64,000 nucleotides of DNA from Legionella sheltonii (GTDB taxonomy: Bacteria > Pseudomonadota > Gammaproteobacteria > Legionellales > Legionellaceae): the NCBI RefSeq assembly GCF_026191355.1, contig NZ_JAPHOQ010000003.1, positions 62,001 to 126,000 of the forward strand, in the 5' to 3' direction. Numbering within the stretch: the first letter of the stretch is position 1; each line of letters opens with the position of its first letter. Position numbers and translations under genes: made by a program. The notes beneath the pieces are model-generated. The model did no database searches. It worked only from the letters and a program-made list of their open reading frames with translations, and had not been told where the DNA came from. Below, in pieces: positions 28,401 through 36,970 of this stretch.

Positions 28401-29633
28401 TTCTTTCACTAAGTCACCGACTGCATCGATCTCGTGTTGAAATTCTTCATTTATTTCTGTAGGGGCTTTCATCTGTTTTATCCAGGCGTCAAGTTCCTTG
28501 TTATAACGTTGGCAAGCCCCCAAAACCAATAGATCGTTTAAACGCTCCAAATTTCCCTGATTTAACCAGTGATACAGAGTAAATTGATATCCTTCGTCTT
28601 TGACGAGATCGACTGCTGGTAAATGGGATAAAAATAAACTAGTACCCACATCGCTTTCCAAAAAATCAATTCCTTTATCTCTTAACGCTGCGGTGCTATT
28701 AATGGCGATGTTCCCGGTATGGCCTCTTTGCGAGGTGATTTTCAACAGTTTAGGGAAATAACTTCTTAACTCTTCTTCGGTGGTTTTTTCGTCTAGGGTA
28801 AAACCAAGTTCACTGAAATTGATTGTGGCGCTAATTTCATTCCCAGAGGGTTCAATGACCACATAGTTTAGCTTGTCGCGAAGTATTTCAAGGTACAAAG
28901 TATTGTTTTGTAGGGGGCTGGATTTTGGAAATTGGAAACTGAAATCATAACTAATGGAATGGAAAAATTTTAATAGATTTTTGCTATCCATTTCTTTAGG
29001 AACTTCAACCTGATTATTTTTTATTCTTTTTTGATTAAATTCGGCAGCAAGATGTTGGGTAAATGCCAAAAGGAACGATTCATATAAGGGTTCATTGGCC
29101 ATAAAAGTAGTGAATTGATAAAAATCATCTTCCTCAGTTATTTTCATGAAATTAGGAAAGCTCTTGCTTAATTTCTTTTGTGTGTATAAAAAGTTAGTGA
29201 ATACTTCATCGAATTGCTCGAGGCTGACAATTCCTGCCGATTTTAATTGTTTTAGAGTGAGCTCTGTAGATTTGTTCGCAGTAATATGTAAGGCCAGTTT
29301 TTGAATAAATAAAGAGTAATTTGGATTGTTTTGTAATTTTTCTATCGCTCGTTGCAAGCGTGCTTCATTAAAAGCTTCAATTCCCATGCCCTGAATCACT
29401 TCATCTTGGATATTAATTTTTTGTTTTTGAGCCTCTTGAAGAATAACCAGTGCGATTTCTGGTGCGATATTATCCCATTGATAAATTACCCCATCACTCG
29501 TTTGTTGTTGTGAATAGCTCGTAGCAGATAAATCAATTGCCTGACGTAAGGTTCGATGATACTCATAGCGAGGCAGATCCATATCAGTCAACAAATCGAA
29601 ATTTATACGCTGCTTGGAGTATGTTTTGGGCAT
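25416..29633 (-). CDS. Large multidomain candidate effector/toxin with zeta-toxin-like kinase domain
   Basis: The protein has 1405 residues, no signal peptide and no membrane helix. The N-terminal 560 residues are charged and unassigned. A segment from about 575 to 740 begins VVFRGGHF (Arg583), continues with GVAGTRSVTDKFDVAIKFGG and ends with a GEIAYTHVNPHDYI strand; this order is reminiscent of an R-S-E mono-ADP-ribosyltransferase, but a clean ExE pair is not seen. From about 1060 to 1240 a zeta-toxin/polynucleotide-kinase-like domain is clear: Walker A GPAASGKST (1067-1075), TDDYRG, VIVDGVTYKP, YDRARQEESG and HMHKTASLNLL. The acidic C-terminus could be a translocation signal. Function is inferred; homology outside the P-loop is unknown to me. 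Confidence 0.75.
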   Translation of the reverse strand: MPKTYSKQRINFDLLTDMDLPRYEYHRTLRQAIDLSATSYSQQQTSDGVIYQWDNIAPEIALVILQEAQKQKINIQDEVIQGMGIEAFNEARLQRAIEKLQNNPNYSLFIQKLALHITANKSTELTLKQLKSAGIVSLEQFDEVFTNFLYTQKKLSKSFPNFMKITEEDDFYQFTTFMANEPLYESFLLAFTQHLAAEFNQKRIKNNQVEVPKEMDSKNLLKFFHSISYDFSFQFPKSSPLQNNTLYLEILRDKLNYVVIEPSGNEISATINFSELGFTLDEKTTEEELRSYFPKLLKITSQRGHTGNIAINSTAALRDKGIDFLESDVGTSLFLSHLPAVDLVKDEGYQFTLYHWLNQGNLERLNDLLVLGACQRYNKELDAWIKQMKAPTEINEEFQHEIDAVGDLVKEITAIIATLDDDPHAQDKELDNKITSLFLHLKVLKQFYSDTPFLNPGETLPSTTGHFEQFIKRILFNSSGDKLIQYIPDDHEKGRTWKLNLVSLVNGIVNNRNFVSVRDVKNKNEQSFLTDESGLVVNPSIVFREQLKQRLTAYLKNDVHHYHTVQSYQNDKLNITPAPVVFRGGHFTDSVGETIQFAKKMTRTGEYTADSHLLAGQENNVKKHEIRSGTASTLAATGVAGTRSVTDKFDVAIKFGGMNEVKILYIVRGKESFHSQPFAEIVGKTKLGEIAYTHVNPHDYIMTILYNCHNEILDVIPGNLSGEIQGVSEFTREVITSGIEFYNKKQDNSLTSKPLVQLPSPGQKQMATIHLPEKKPLIDILHSHKKESAPAVDTQPAPKKLDSFRITRGIHQGHKMLSLETLRSEVEVIEPMSEKLDLPEGTFKLVPGRLSEVREAAVAHFNMRHVLTLKDFNRWSVQERKLQETYNRILQPNFMEGDIQEQLTHANIAHEEWLTDVLVPKLQTALMLHLAARLITDYRVDTEEVNELAQKLFHDILESQESGLKLMTFWSKIHESLNKEEVHHFCVQRAHERMEQLYPSLSKDSSEYAFKYNSCLVIEKNKIQRQLVNKTMSEFLDKNLDAFAQKYKLEKKTVYPFADNHDFVFLGPAASGKSTISSQYIKKENRKDYVSLATDDYRGIYMPFTEEFEKQETDQAFIRTQDSAYLISELVEERMHAQKDKRPNVIVDGVTYKPSQKALVERNNNSIVVCACLDDMSQVVKRCYDRARQEESGSADKGRYVNTTSLLHMHKTASLNLLVHCAPNTKIDFYNTNVPRGVTPPLIATVDTHGEKTLTINHNKGSLMYLASFFNKARVNVGAKSDQHLFLEKLKQPEFQIDSLFSVMEFGFKIMLLGEMNSPCLTITKNGDGITMEILDPEQLKNKIEENQAEKPLLQMLLLYGHLGGLKAVQKKCLVHEDIDLIVEQIIDTQSQTKKTAVSNGEMPF

Positions 29634-29842
29634 ATTTGTATCAATATGTGTAATTGCCGGCTATTAATTTATAGCATAAGATTATTAAGATTTTATTAAA
29701 AGGAGCATTAATTAACCGCAAGAGACAGCAGTTTCTCCAAACATAGGTTTGAAGAATGAATTCGAATGAATTAAGTGAAGCAGAATAAAGTCAATTTATC
29801 AAATCAAGAGTAATTTTTAATTGATATTACATCTTTATCTTT

Positions 29843-30274
29843 CTAACCTCTAATTAACAATACAGGAGTCTTGGAAATTCGAATGACTTCCTCGGCTACA
29901 CTTCCTGTCAATATATGATGGATTCCGCGACGACCATGGGTCCCTATAACAATTAAGTCAGCAGAAAAGCTTGTTGCTTCATCAACGAGTTTTTCAGCAA
30001 TTTGAGCCTTGGAAGGGATTAACTCAGAAAGTTTCATTTCAAACTCTACTTTTGCACGAGTCAGCATTTTTTTCATTGAATTTAAAACTTCCTGTCCTTG
30101 CTTTCTGGTTAACTCAACAAATGATTCGCGATCGACATCACCTTCATATAAAGTATCAATTATATGAATCACGCGAAGTTTGGAGTTTTGATTTTTTGCA
30201 AGTTTAATGGCTTCCTTTAACGCTAAAGTGGAGGCTTTAGTATCATCCACAGCGACCATAATTTGTTTGTACAT
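29843..30274 (-). CDS. Universal stress protein (UspA family)
   Basis: The 143-residue single-domain protein begins MYKQIMVAVDDTKAS and ends with the ATP-binding motif GTHGRRGIHHILTGSVAEEV (G2xG9xGS type) followed by TPVLLIRG. It is probably an ATP-binding Usp. A CAGGAGG ribosome site precedes the start. Usp proteins are cytoplasmic and are induced by growth arrest. It is on the same strand as the phosphohistidine-phosphatase-like gene upstream, with 62 bases between them, in a block of stress and metal-efflux genes. Confidence 0.92.
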   Translation of the reverse strand: MYKQIMVAVDDTKASTLALKEAIKLAKNQNSKLRVIHIIDTLYEGDVDRESFVELTRKQGQEVLNSMKKMLTRAKVEFEMKLSELIPSKAQIAEKLVDEATSFSADLIVIGTHGRRGIHHILTGSVAEEVIRISKTPVLLIRG

Positions 30275-30336
30275 AGATGAGACCTCCTGGCGATTAGAAA
30301 TTATTTATTTAATAATCCATTAGCTTGCTTGCAATA

Positions 30337-30804
30337 TCAAATTCTATATATATCTGGGCGTTTAATCCAATTAATAATCCATTGACCTTCATTCGTTCGC
30401 TCAAGGCATGTGATAGTTCCCGGAACAAAAGCAACAAGAGCTCTTTCTTCATCGTGAACAACAAGTTTACTAACCAATTTGCCCATAAAAGGCATGTGCC
30501 CTACAAGCATGATATTGTGGTGTAGCTGATATATTTCAGATGCAACCGGGTTCACATCATCTAAAGGCTCCAGCCCTTGATGAAATTCGATTTCCCCGGA
30601 GAATGGCAAATTGGATGCGAGTATTGACGCAGTTTGCTCGGCTCTACGTTTTCCACTGTGAATTATCCGAGCGATTTCTATTTTTTTATGACTCAGAAAA
30701 TGCCCTAAATGCTCAATGTCAGCTATTCCTTGCTTGGTCAGTGATTGCAGGGGATCAATTTCTTTTCCCAGACTTTCTCCATGCTGAATGAGATATATTT
30801 TCAT
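30337..30804 (-). CDS. Histidine phosphatase superfamily protein, SixA-like
   Basis: The 155-residue product has the histidine-phosphatase layout: MKIYLIQHGES at the N-terminus, IIHSGKRRAEQTASIL (second catalytic Arg region) and MLVGHMPFMGKL (second His). The usual RHG is QHG here, a change also known from SixA-like members. It would remove phosphate from phosphohistidine proteins or small phospho-compounds. An AAGGAACC site precedes the ATG. Confidence 0.85.
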   Translation of the reverse strand: MKIYLIQHGESLGKEIDPLQSLTKQGIADIEHLGHFLSHKKIEIARIIHSGKRRAEQTASILASNLPFSGEIEFHQGLEPLDDVNPVASEIYQLHHNIMLVGHMPFMGKLVSKLVVHDEERALVAFVPGTITCLERTNEGQWIINWIKRPDIYRI

Positions 30805-30866
30805 GGTGGTTCCTTCCTAACTGAAATTATAGCCTAATGTGAGCAAACTGAGTCTATTCTAACCGA

Positions 30867-31070
30867 TTAATTCCAAGCATTTTCAAAAGTAATTGCTGAA
30901 CGCGAGGGCCAACCTATCCGGACCCAAATGTTGGATGGAAGAAATTGGACATAGTCAATCTCATGGACCATCGTGATTTTATGGGTTGTTTCAAGTTTGT
31001 CCTTCAGAGCATAGGCAGTTGAGACATCCGCAATTCCAGCCCCTTTAACGATGATGTGAGCCATACTCAT
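30867..31070 (-). pseudogene. Remnant of a sulfide:quinone reductase-like FAD oxidoreductase
   Basis: The frame encodes 67 residues that begin MAHIIVKGAGIADVSTAYAL (a dinucleotide-binding beta-alpha-beta start, GAGIAD in place of GxGxxG) and continue KITMVHEIDYVQFLPSNIWV, closely matching the N-terminus of sulfide:quinone reductases. It stops after ITFENAWN, about 350 residues short of a full enzyme, and no continuation is seen in other frames before the next gene. The C-terminal FAD and quinone domains are therefore lost. The neighbours (DUF2892, RND pump, DUF302) are genes that commonly accompany sulfide-oxidation genes. Confidence 0.75.
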
Positions 31071-31092
31071 ATCATCCCTGATTCAATGTTGT

Positions 31093-31299
31093 CTATTTGC
31101 AACCGACACCAAATCGATTCAAGATTTTTTCTAAAGGACAAAACTGAGTAAATCCACTTTGAAATAAATTGGCACCTACAAATACAGTAACCCAAAGAAA
31201 ATAGTTACTGAGATAAAGGGGGCTTTGTGGAACACCAACTGCCAGCGAAAGTAAAATAAATGTTCCCGCAACAATGCGAACAATACGTTCAGTGTTCAT
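31093..31299 (-). CDS. DUF2892 (YgaP-like) small membrane protein
   Basis: This 68-residue protein starts MNTERIVRIVAGTFILLSLAVG, followed by a second hydrophobic segment and QFCPLEKILNRFGVGC. That pattern is DUF2892, the membrane part of YgaP-type rhodanese proteins. Two helices in the inner membrane are predicted. The CPLEKI Cys and the terminal GVGC are conserved features. Strong GAGGAG site upstream. Such genes often accompany sulfur-metabolism or RND efflux genes. Confidence 0.88.
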   Translation of the reverse strand: MNTERIVRIVAGTFILLSLAVGVPQSPLYLSNYFLWVTVFVGANLFQSGFTQFCPLEKILNRFGVGCK

Positions 31300-31320
31300 G
31301 AGAGCCTCCTCGTCAGCATG

Positions 31321-34300
31321 CTAAGAATTACGCCATTTCCACCAACCCAAATAAATTAAAGGAATGAGGAATAATGTAAGTATAGTTGAAGCAAAGGCCC
31401 CAAAAATTAATGAAATGGCAAGCCCGCCAAATACAGGATCAGATAACATCACTGCGGATCCTAAAATAATTGCAAAAGCGGTTAACAGAATAGGCAAGAG
31501 CCGAACCACACCGGATTCTGTGACTGCAGATTCGATTGAATACCCGGCTCGCTGTTTCTCTAAAATAAAATCGATAAGTAATAAAGAGTTTCGTACAACA
31601 ATTCCTGCCAGAGCAATCACCCCGATCATGGAAGTGGCTGTAAATGGTTGATGCATAATCCAGTGACCGGGGAATACGCCAATAATTGTGAGTGGAATAG
31701 CTCCCATAATAATTAGAGGGATGAAAAAGGACCGATAAAATCCTGTCAGTAATATATAAATAAGTACAATTGCTACTATAAATGCAGAGCCTAAATCACG
31801 AAATACGTCTAATGTTAAACGCATTTCGCCAAGCCAAAGTAATTGATTTTTAGTAATATTCTGCGGTTGCTGCTCTGTAAATCCAAGATTCCCAACGGTT
31901 AAATGGATGTCATGAGGCAGTTTTTCATGGTGCAGCATATGAGTTACGGTTGCTACCGCATAGGCTGGGCTTGAGTGCAGCATCTCACCTGTGACATAAA
32001 CAACTTGATGTTGATCGCGGGTGAAAATGGGTTTTTCTTGGATTACATTTTTGAAATCAACAATCCTTGATAAGGGGATAAGTTGATTTTGCTGATTTAA
32101 TAAATACAATTTTTTTAGAGATGTAATATTATTCCGCGTGATTCTGGGCAAGCGAAGTATGATATTTTCTGGTTCAAGAAGGCCTGGTCTATGGCCACTA
32201 CCTACATTAACCCCTTTAAAATAACTGCGTATCTCGTTAGCCAGTGCATTAGGAAGTAGGCCTGAAAAAACAGCAGCATTTCGATTAATCAATAGTTTGT
32301 ATTCGGTTAAATCCTCAGTGACTGAATTATCAATATTAATCATCCCATAAATTTGAGGGTAGATAGTGTTGCTGATGTATTTTCCTAGTTCTCTTAGCTG
32401 ATTGTAATTGGGTCCATACAATCCAGCTTCCATTTGTGAACGAACCGGAGGTCCTGGAGGACTTTCAAAAAGTTTGATATGGGCCAAAGGATAAGTATGA
32501 CGCACTTCAGACAATGAATCATAAACCTGTTGGGCGATTTCATGCGATCCAATGGTTCGTTCGTGTTTGTTAATTAAATTAACGCGAATTTGCGCATAAT
32601 GGGTGCCACTGTTCATGGCATCCCCTCGAACCATCGCTGCAAAATCTTCGGGGGCTGCTTGTCCCAAAAAGAGCTGATAATTGGTGATAAAATGATTTTT
32701 GGCAAGAACGTTGGAAATATCGTCTGTAATCTTTAGGGTTTGCTCTAACGAGGAACCAGCTCCAGAGTTCACCTCAAGTAAAAAGGTATTCACGTTATCA
32801 TCAGGAAGCATTTTAAGCTCAACACCTAAGGGACTCAACGGGCCATTACTACCTGATGGTCGGATGAACTCCCATAAAGGTTGCAACATCACCAGAAATA
32901 AAAGAACAAAAATAAAAACGTAAAATGAATAGCGTAACCATCGAGATCTTAAAAGCACAGTAAAAAGATAAATATAAATTTTATGTATCAAGCTTAAGTG
33001 GTGTTTTTCTTGGGAAATGACGATCTGATTCTCTGAGTGCAAATAAGACCGGTGTTTAGTTTTTAGCCATTTATAAGCCAAATAAGGAACAACGGTATAG
33101 GCAATAATCAGTGAAGTAAGCATGGCCAGCGGCGCATTAAATGGGATAGGAGCCATAAAAGGGCCCATCATGCCTGAAACAAAAGCCATGGGAATTAACG
33201 CAAGAATCACAGTAAAAGTAGCAATGATGGTTGGTTTTCCTATTTCATTTGCTGCATATACGATCAACCGAGTGAGGTTATTCTGTGCTTTTTGCATCAT
33301 ATGACGATGGATATTTTCAATCACAACGATACTGTCATCTACCAATAAACCCAACGACAGAATTAATGCGAATAAGGTGATCCGGTTAATTGTTTGTCCT
33401 GATATCCATCCTATCCCAAGTACAATACAGAGAATCAGTGGTATGGAAAAAATCACTATAGATGCTTCACGCCAACCTAAAAACAGCATTAAAAGAAGTA
33501 CTACAGAAGCGATCGCAATTCCTAAATGCTCAATCAACGTATTGACGGCGTCATTTGCATCGTCACCATAATTGCGGGTTACAATAGTTGTTACATCGCT
33601 GGGTATCATGTTGCTTTCTTGAACGAGTTTTAATCGCTCAAGTATGGCATTGGCGACAACTACCCCATTGCTTCCTTTTTGGCGTGCCAGCGCAAGCGTC
33701 ACTGCAGGTTTGAGTACCCCTGTGGGCTGATTCGAGGCGCTTGGGCCGAAGGCTAAATAGGAACGAATTTGTTCCTCTGCGGGTGCTAACTCAACTCGAG
33801 CAACATCTTTTAATAAGACAGGCATACCATTATCTACTCCAATAATGATTTGATTTAGATCCTCCGCTGAGATGAGATTTCCTTCGATACGTAAAGGAAC
33901 TTCACGCTGTTCAGGCTCCAACTTCCCAGCATTCAGGCTGATATTATTCATCTGGAGCGCTTGTTTGATTTTTTGCAATGGAATGAAATGCGCAGCCATC
34001 TTATCAGGATCTAACCATACTCGTAGCGCGGAAGGTGATGCACCCATAACCCAGCTTTTACCTACTTGAGGTACCCCGCGTAATTGCTCGAGTACTTTGG
34101 TTGCCATGTTCTGCAGTTGAATGGAACTGTATTGCGAGGAGCTAAGCGTAATTGTCAACAAAGGGACATCATACAGACTGATTGATTGTATCAACGGCAT
34201 TAATGTGCCTGAAGGCATTTTATCCATATTGCTGTTGATTTGATTGTATACTTTAACTAGGCTGTTTTCTTCGTTTTCGTTTACTTTAAATCGTACTGTG

Positions 34301-34680
34301 ACTAATGCATTGTCATTCATTGCCATGCCATAGGTATGATCTACTCCAGGAATAGATGCCATAAGTCCTTCCAATGGCCTTACAATTTGATGCAACATTT
34401 CCTGAGCATCACTGCCTGGACGACTCACGGAAATTGCAACAACTGGCACTACAATTTCAGGATTATAAGTTCGCGGTGTGAACTCTATTGCAAGCGCACC
34501 AAACAGCAGGGAACTAAGAATAATGAGCAGGGTGAGTTTTGAGTGAATAAAGGCTCTAGCCATTTGGCCAGCACTGTTTAATAGCGGTTTATGTGAGATA
34601 TTTTTATTCAAAATCCAGGTGCTCCGATGCATTTTTTGTTGAAAGAGTTGTGAAAACATCTCTTTATTAGCAACTCTCAT
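31321..34680 (-). CDS. RND-family efflux permease
   Basis: The 1119-residue protein has the two-fold symmetric RND architecture: a TM1 helix (LTLLIILSSLLFGALAIEF), a large periplasmic loop, helices 2-6 with the proton-relay Asp pair in GLLVDDSIVVIENI, a second loop and a final helix bundle. The N-terminus is some 40 residues longer than usual, so a start further in cannot be excluded. It should pump drugs, metals or toxic organics outwards. A TolC-type channel lies 22 bases upstream, but no membrane-fusion protein gene is in the cluster. The metal/sulfur neighbourhood suggests a substrate of that kind, without proof. Confidence 0.92.
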   Translation of the reverse strand: MRVANKEMFSQLFQQKMHRSTWILNKNISHKPLLNSAGQMARAFIHSKLTLLIILSSLLFGALAIEFTPRTYNPEIVVPVVAISVSRPGSDAQEMLHQIVRPLEGLMASIPGVDHTYGMAMNDNALVTVRFKVNENEENSLVKVYNQINSNMDKMPSGTLMPLIQSISLYDVPLLTITLSSSQYSSIQLQNMATKVLEQLRGVPQVGKSWVMGASPSALRVWLDPDKMAAHFIPLQKIKQALQMNNISLNAGKLEPEQREVPLRIEGNLISAEDLNQIIIGVDNGMPVLLKDVARVELAPAEEQIRSYLAFGPSASNQPTGVLKPAVTLALARQKGSNGVVVANAILERLKLVQESNMIPSDVTTIVTRNYGDDANDAVNTLIEHLGIAIASVVLLLMLFLGWREASIVIFSIPLILCIVLGIGWISGQTINRITLFALILSLGLLVDDSIVVIENIHRHMMQKAQNNLTRLIVYAANEIGKPTIIATFTVILALIPMAFVSGMMGPFMAPIPFNAPLAMLTSLIIAYTVVPYLAYKWLKTKHRSYLHSENQIVISQEKHHLSLIHKIYIYLFTVLLRSRWLRYSFYVFIFVLLFLVMLQPLWEFIRPSGSNGPLSPLGVELKMLPDDNVNTFLLEVNSGAGSSLEQTLKITDDISNVLAKNHFITNYQLFLGQAAPEDFAAMVRGDAMNSGTHYAQIRVNLINKHERTIGSHEIAQQVYDSLSEVRHTYPLAHIKLFESPPGPPVRSQMEAGLYGPNYNQLRELGKYISNTIYPQIYGMINIDNSVTEDLTEYKLLINRNAAVFSGLLPNALANEIRSYFKGVNVGSGHRPGLLEPENIILRLPRITRNNITSLKKLYLLNQQNQLIPLSRIVDFKNVIQEKPIFTRDQHQVVYVTGEMLHSSPAYAVATVTHMLHHEKLPHDIHLTVGNLGFTEQQPQNITKNQLLWLGEMRLTLDVFRDLGSAFIVAIVLIYILLTGFYRSFFIPLIIMGAIPLTIIGVFPGHWIMHQPFTATSMIGVIALAGIVVRNSLLLIDFILEKQRAGYSIESAVTESGVVRLLPILLTAFAIILGSAVMLSDPVFGGLAISLIFGAFASTILTLFLIPLIYLGWWKWRNS

Positions 34681-34702
34681 TTGTCCAATAAATTACACTA
34701 TT

Positions 34703-36106
34703 TTATTTCTCTGATGGAATTAACTCATTCGTTAGCATTAACAATCGTCCTCGCGCAAGAATTTGATTGTATTGTGATTGGATACACTGATTTTTTGCTT
34801 CAGCCCATTTCATTTGGCTTTCCAACAATTGCCCAAGTGGCACTAATCCACGCCCATATCTTTTGCTAAGATGGCCTACAACTTTTTTTGCTTGCATTGC
34901 GTTAGCATGATGTGCTTGATATTGAACCATTGCAAGTTCTTCAGCGCGTCGTGCCTGGATAAGTGCAAGACGCAGTGCATTCGCAGTATCCTCTAATTGA
35001 AAAGTAGCTTGCTTTACTTCAGCAACCGCTTTTTGGACTGCTCCTGAATGTTCACCTGAGCTAAATAATTCCCAATTGACACCAAGGGCAATGAGATTTG
35101 ATGGAAGTCCAGCACCTACAGTATTCCCATTCCAATCCTGCCGTAATTGTAAGTTTACCTGCGGTTTGTTTGTTGCATTGACTGCATCAATATTGGCGCG
35201 ACCCGCCTCTATGGTTGATTTAATGGCACGCAATTGTGCATTACGGATGAATGCCTTTTGTGTCAGGGCGGCAATCGTTCTTTTTGTTGTTGGAAACTGA
35301 ACGGAATTTTTTGGAACATACAAACCTTCTTGATGGCCAATTAAGCTGCGGAACTCATCAAGATGGTTTTGCAATTCTGCTTGCGCTGCTATTAAAGATA
35401 TTTTTACTGTCCTCAGATAAGTATCCGCGAGTAACAAGTCACTTTCTATGACCAGCGATTGCTTAAAAAGGGTTTTCGTTGTTTTGAGATATGCGGTAGC
35501 CGCATCGACTTCTTCTTTCGCAAGAACTATGAGTTTGTTGGTAGCAAGAACACCTTCATAAGCTTGGAGAATATCATAAGCTAATTGCATACGTGCTGCT
35601 TGATCACCGTGTTGAGCAGCACGAAGCAGGGCATTAGTATTTCTCAGTCTTGCGCTGGTTTCACCCCCTGAGTAAATGGGTACGGTTAGTTTAAATCCTG
35701 CGTTGTAATTACTGTAATACCCAGGTGAATCCAATGCTTGGGGCCTTACGTTAATTGAACCGGGACCTGTGAATTGCCCCAGACCAAAGTCAGCAAATGA
35801 AACATTGCCCTGGCTTAATTTATAACTAAAAACGTTTAAAGGATTATCACTGCGAGCAGCATTCATTTCCATGCCTAGCTTGGGTAACCCGGTTCCCCGT
35901 GTTTCAATAATTGCTGCTCTGGCTGATTCAATTTGGGCTTGGCTCGCACCAATGCGAGGATTGCTACTGAGTGAAAGTCGCACCGCTTCAATATAACTGA
36001 TGGGTTTCACCACCTCAGCACTTACGAATGAAGACGCCAGGAACTGGCTTAGTCCCAAGAGCAGCAATTTTTTTTGAACAGTTCCTCGAGTTATCACACT
36101 ATACAC
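34703..36106 (-). CDS. TolC-family outer-membrane efflux channel
   Basis: The 467-residue product begins with a signal sequence ending in SFVSAEVV and continues with the repeated long helices and short beta strands of TolC/OprM proteins: SYIEAVRLSLSSNPRIGASQAQIESA in the first half and the related AEELAMVQYQAHHANAMQAKKVV in the second. The start is GTG 36106; GTG three codons further in is also possible, and no strong ribosome site marks either. It would form the outer-membrane exit duct of the RND pump encoded next. Confidence 0.87.
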   Translation of the reverse strand: MYSVITRGTVQKKLLLLGLSQFLASSFVSAEVVKPISYIEAVRLSLSSNPRIGASQAQIESARAAIIETRGTGLPKLGMEMNAARSDNPLNVFSYKLSQGNVSFADFGLGQFTGPGSINVRPQALDSPGYYSNYNAGFKLTVPIYSGGETSARLRNTNALLRAAQHGDQAARMQLAYDILQAYEGVLATNKLIVLAKEEVDAATAYLKTTKTLFKQSLVIESDLLLADTYLRTVKISLIAAQAELQNHLDEFRSLIGHQEGLYVPKNSVQFPTTKRTIAALTQKAFIRNAQLRAIKSTIEAGRANIDAVNATNKPQVNLQLRQDWNGNTVGAGLPSNLIALGVNWELFSSGEHSGAVQKAVAEVKQATFQLEDTANALRLALIQARRAEELAMVQYQAHHANAMQAKKVVGHLSKRYGRGLVPLGQLLESQMKWAEAKNQCIQSQYNQILARGRLLMLTNELIPSEK

Positions 36107-36153
36107 CTAATATAGAGACATTCAATTGGGTTGACAGAGGGTCACATCAGTTC

Positions 36154-36546
36154 TTAAATTCCCTGAAGAACTCGTTGTAGGCGAGCTTTTACCTCTTGGG
36201 CTAGCTGTTTAATCTCTGGTTTATTAACCAATTGGAGTATGGCTTCAGGATCCATGAATTCAACATGGACTTGTTGGTTATCATCCTGCCGGACAACAAC
36301 ATTGCAGGGAAGTAATAAACCAATAGATGGATCGGCTTCCAGTGCACTGTGAGCTAAATGAGGATTACATGCTCCAAGTATGCGATAGGGCGGGATGTCT
36401 TTATTCAGTTTCCGCTTCATGGTTGCGGATACATCAATCTCCGTAAGAATCCCAAAGCCTTCTTTTTGTAGTTCATTTGTTACATGCTCAAGTGCTTGAT
36501 CGAATGCGTAGTCGACATTTTTGCCAAACCCGTATGAATTTTGCAT
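36154..36546 (-). CDS. DUF302-domain protein
   Basis: The 130-residue cytoplasmic protein has the DUF302 core: YAFDQALEHVTNELQKEGFGILTEIDV, YRILGACNPHLAHSAL, and ADPSIGLLLPCNVVVRQDD. DUF302 proteins are found in bacteria and archaea near sulfur-metabolism and metal-related genes. Their biochemical role is unknown. An AAGGATAG ribosome site precedes the ATG. It is upstream of and in the same direction as the TolC-RND genes, and so may share a transcript with them. Confidence 0.88.
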   Translation of the reverse strand: MQNSYGFGKNVDYAFDQALEHVTNELQKEGFGILTEIDVSATMKRKLNKDIPPYRILGACNPHLAHSALEADPSIGLLLPCNVVVRQDDNQQVHVEFMDPEAILQLVNKPEIKQLAQEVKARLQRVLQGI

Positions 36547-36656
36547 GTCCTATCCTTGGTCTTAAGTGAATTGCTATTATAACGATTTACATATTCCGTT
36601 GAAAGATTAATATGAAGCATAGATCATATGTACTTATGAGAGATTTCGGGGAAAAT

Positions 36657-36872
36657 TTATTGATCGATTATCGTTTGTTTATGACACCTATATACGATCT
36701 TGCCTGTGGCAAGTTCAATAATTTCTCCTTCCACCCCCGAATGTTCTAAATCACATTGTTGGCTTAGATGTACTTTCAACGCATCGATATTTTGTCCCGT
36801 TGTTTTAGAGATAATTTTGTTTTCAATTGTAACTCTGGCCTCATATGGGTCTTTCTGCCGGAGTGAGTTCAT
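36657..36872 (-). CDS. Small hypothetical protein
   Basis: The 71-residue product starts at ATG 36872 (MNSLRQKDPYEARVTI) six bases after a GGAGG ribosome site. It has no membrane helix. The sequence (ENKIISKTTGQNIDALKVHLSQ, then EIIELATGKIVYRCHKQTI) suggests a small beta-rich protein. I do not recognise a family. It lies between the P-type ATPase gene and the DUF302 gene, all on the minus strand, and may be part of the same metal or stress operon. Confidence 0.6.
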   Translation of the reverse strand: MNSLRQKDPYEARVTIENKIISKTTGQNIDALKVHLSQQCDLEHSGVEGEIIELATGKIVYRCHKQTIIDQ

Positions 36873-36970
36873 ATCTAATACCTCCAATTTTCGTGTTCTT
36901 ATATTTATTATAGTTAAACAGGTGCAAATAAATGCACAATTGGAGTTAAAATTGTTACCATCGACACAAT

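Noticed and set aside
30337..30804. Phosphoglycerate mutase
   Set aside because: It is too short (155 residues) and has the SixA-type compact layout.
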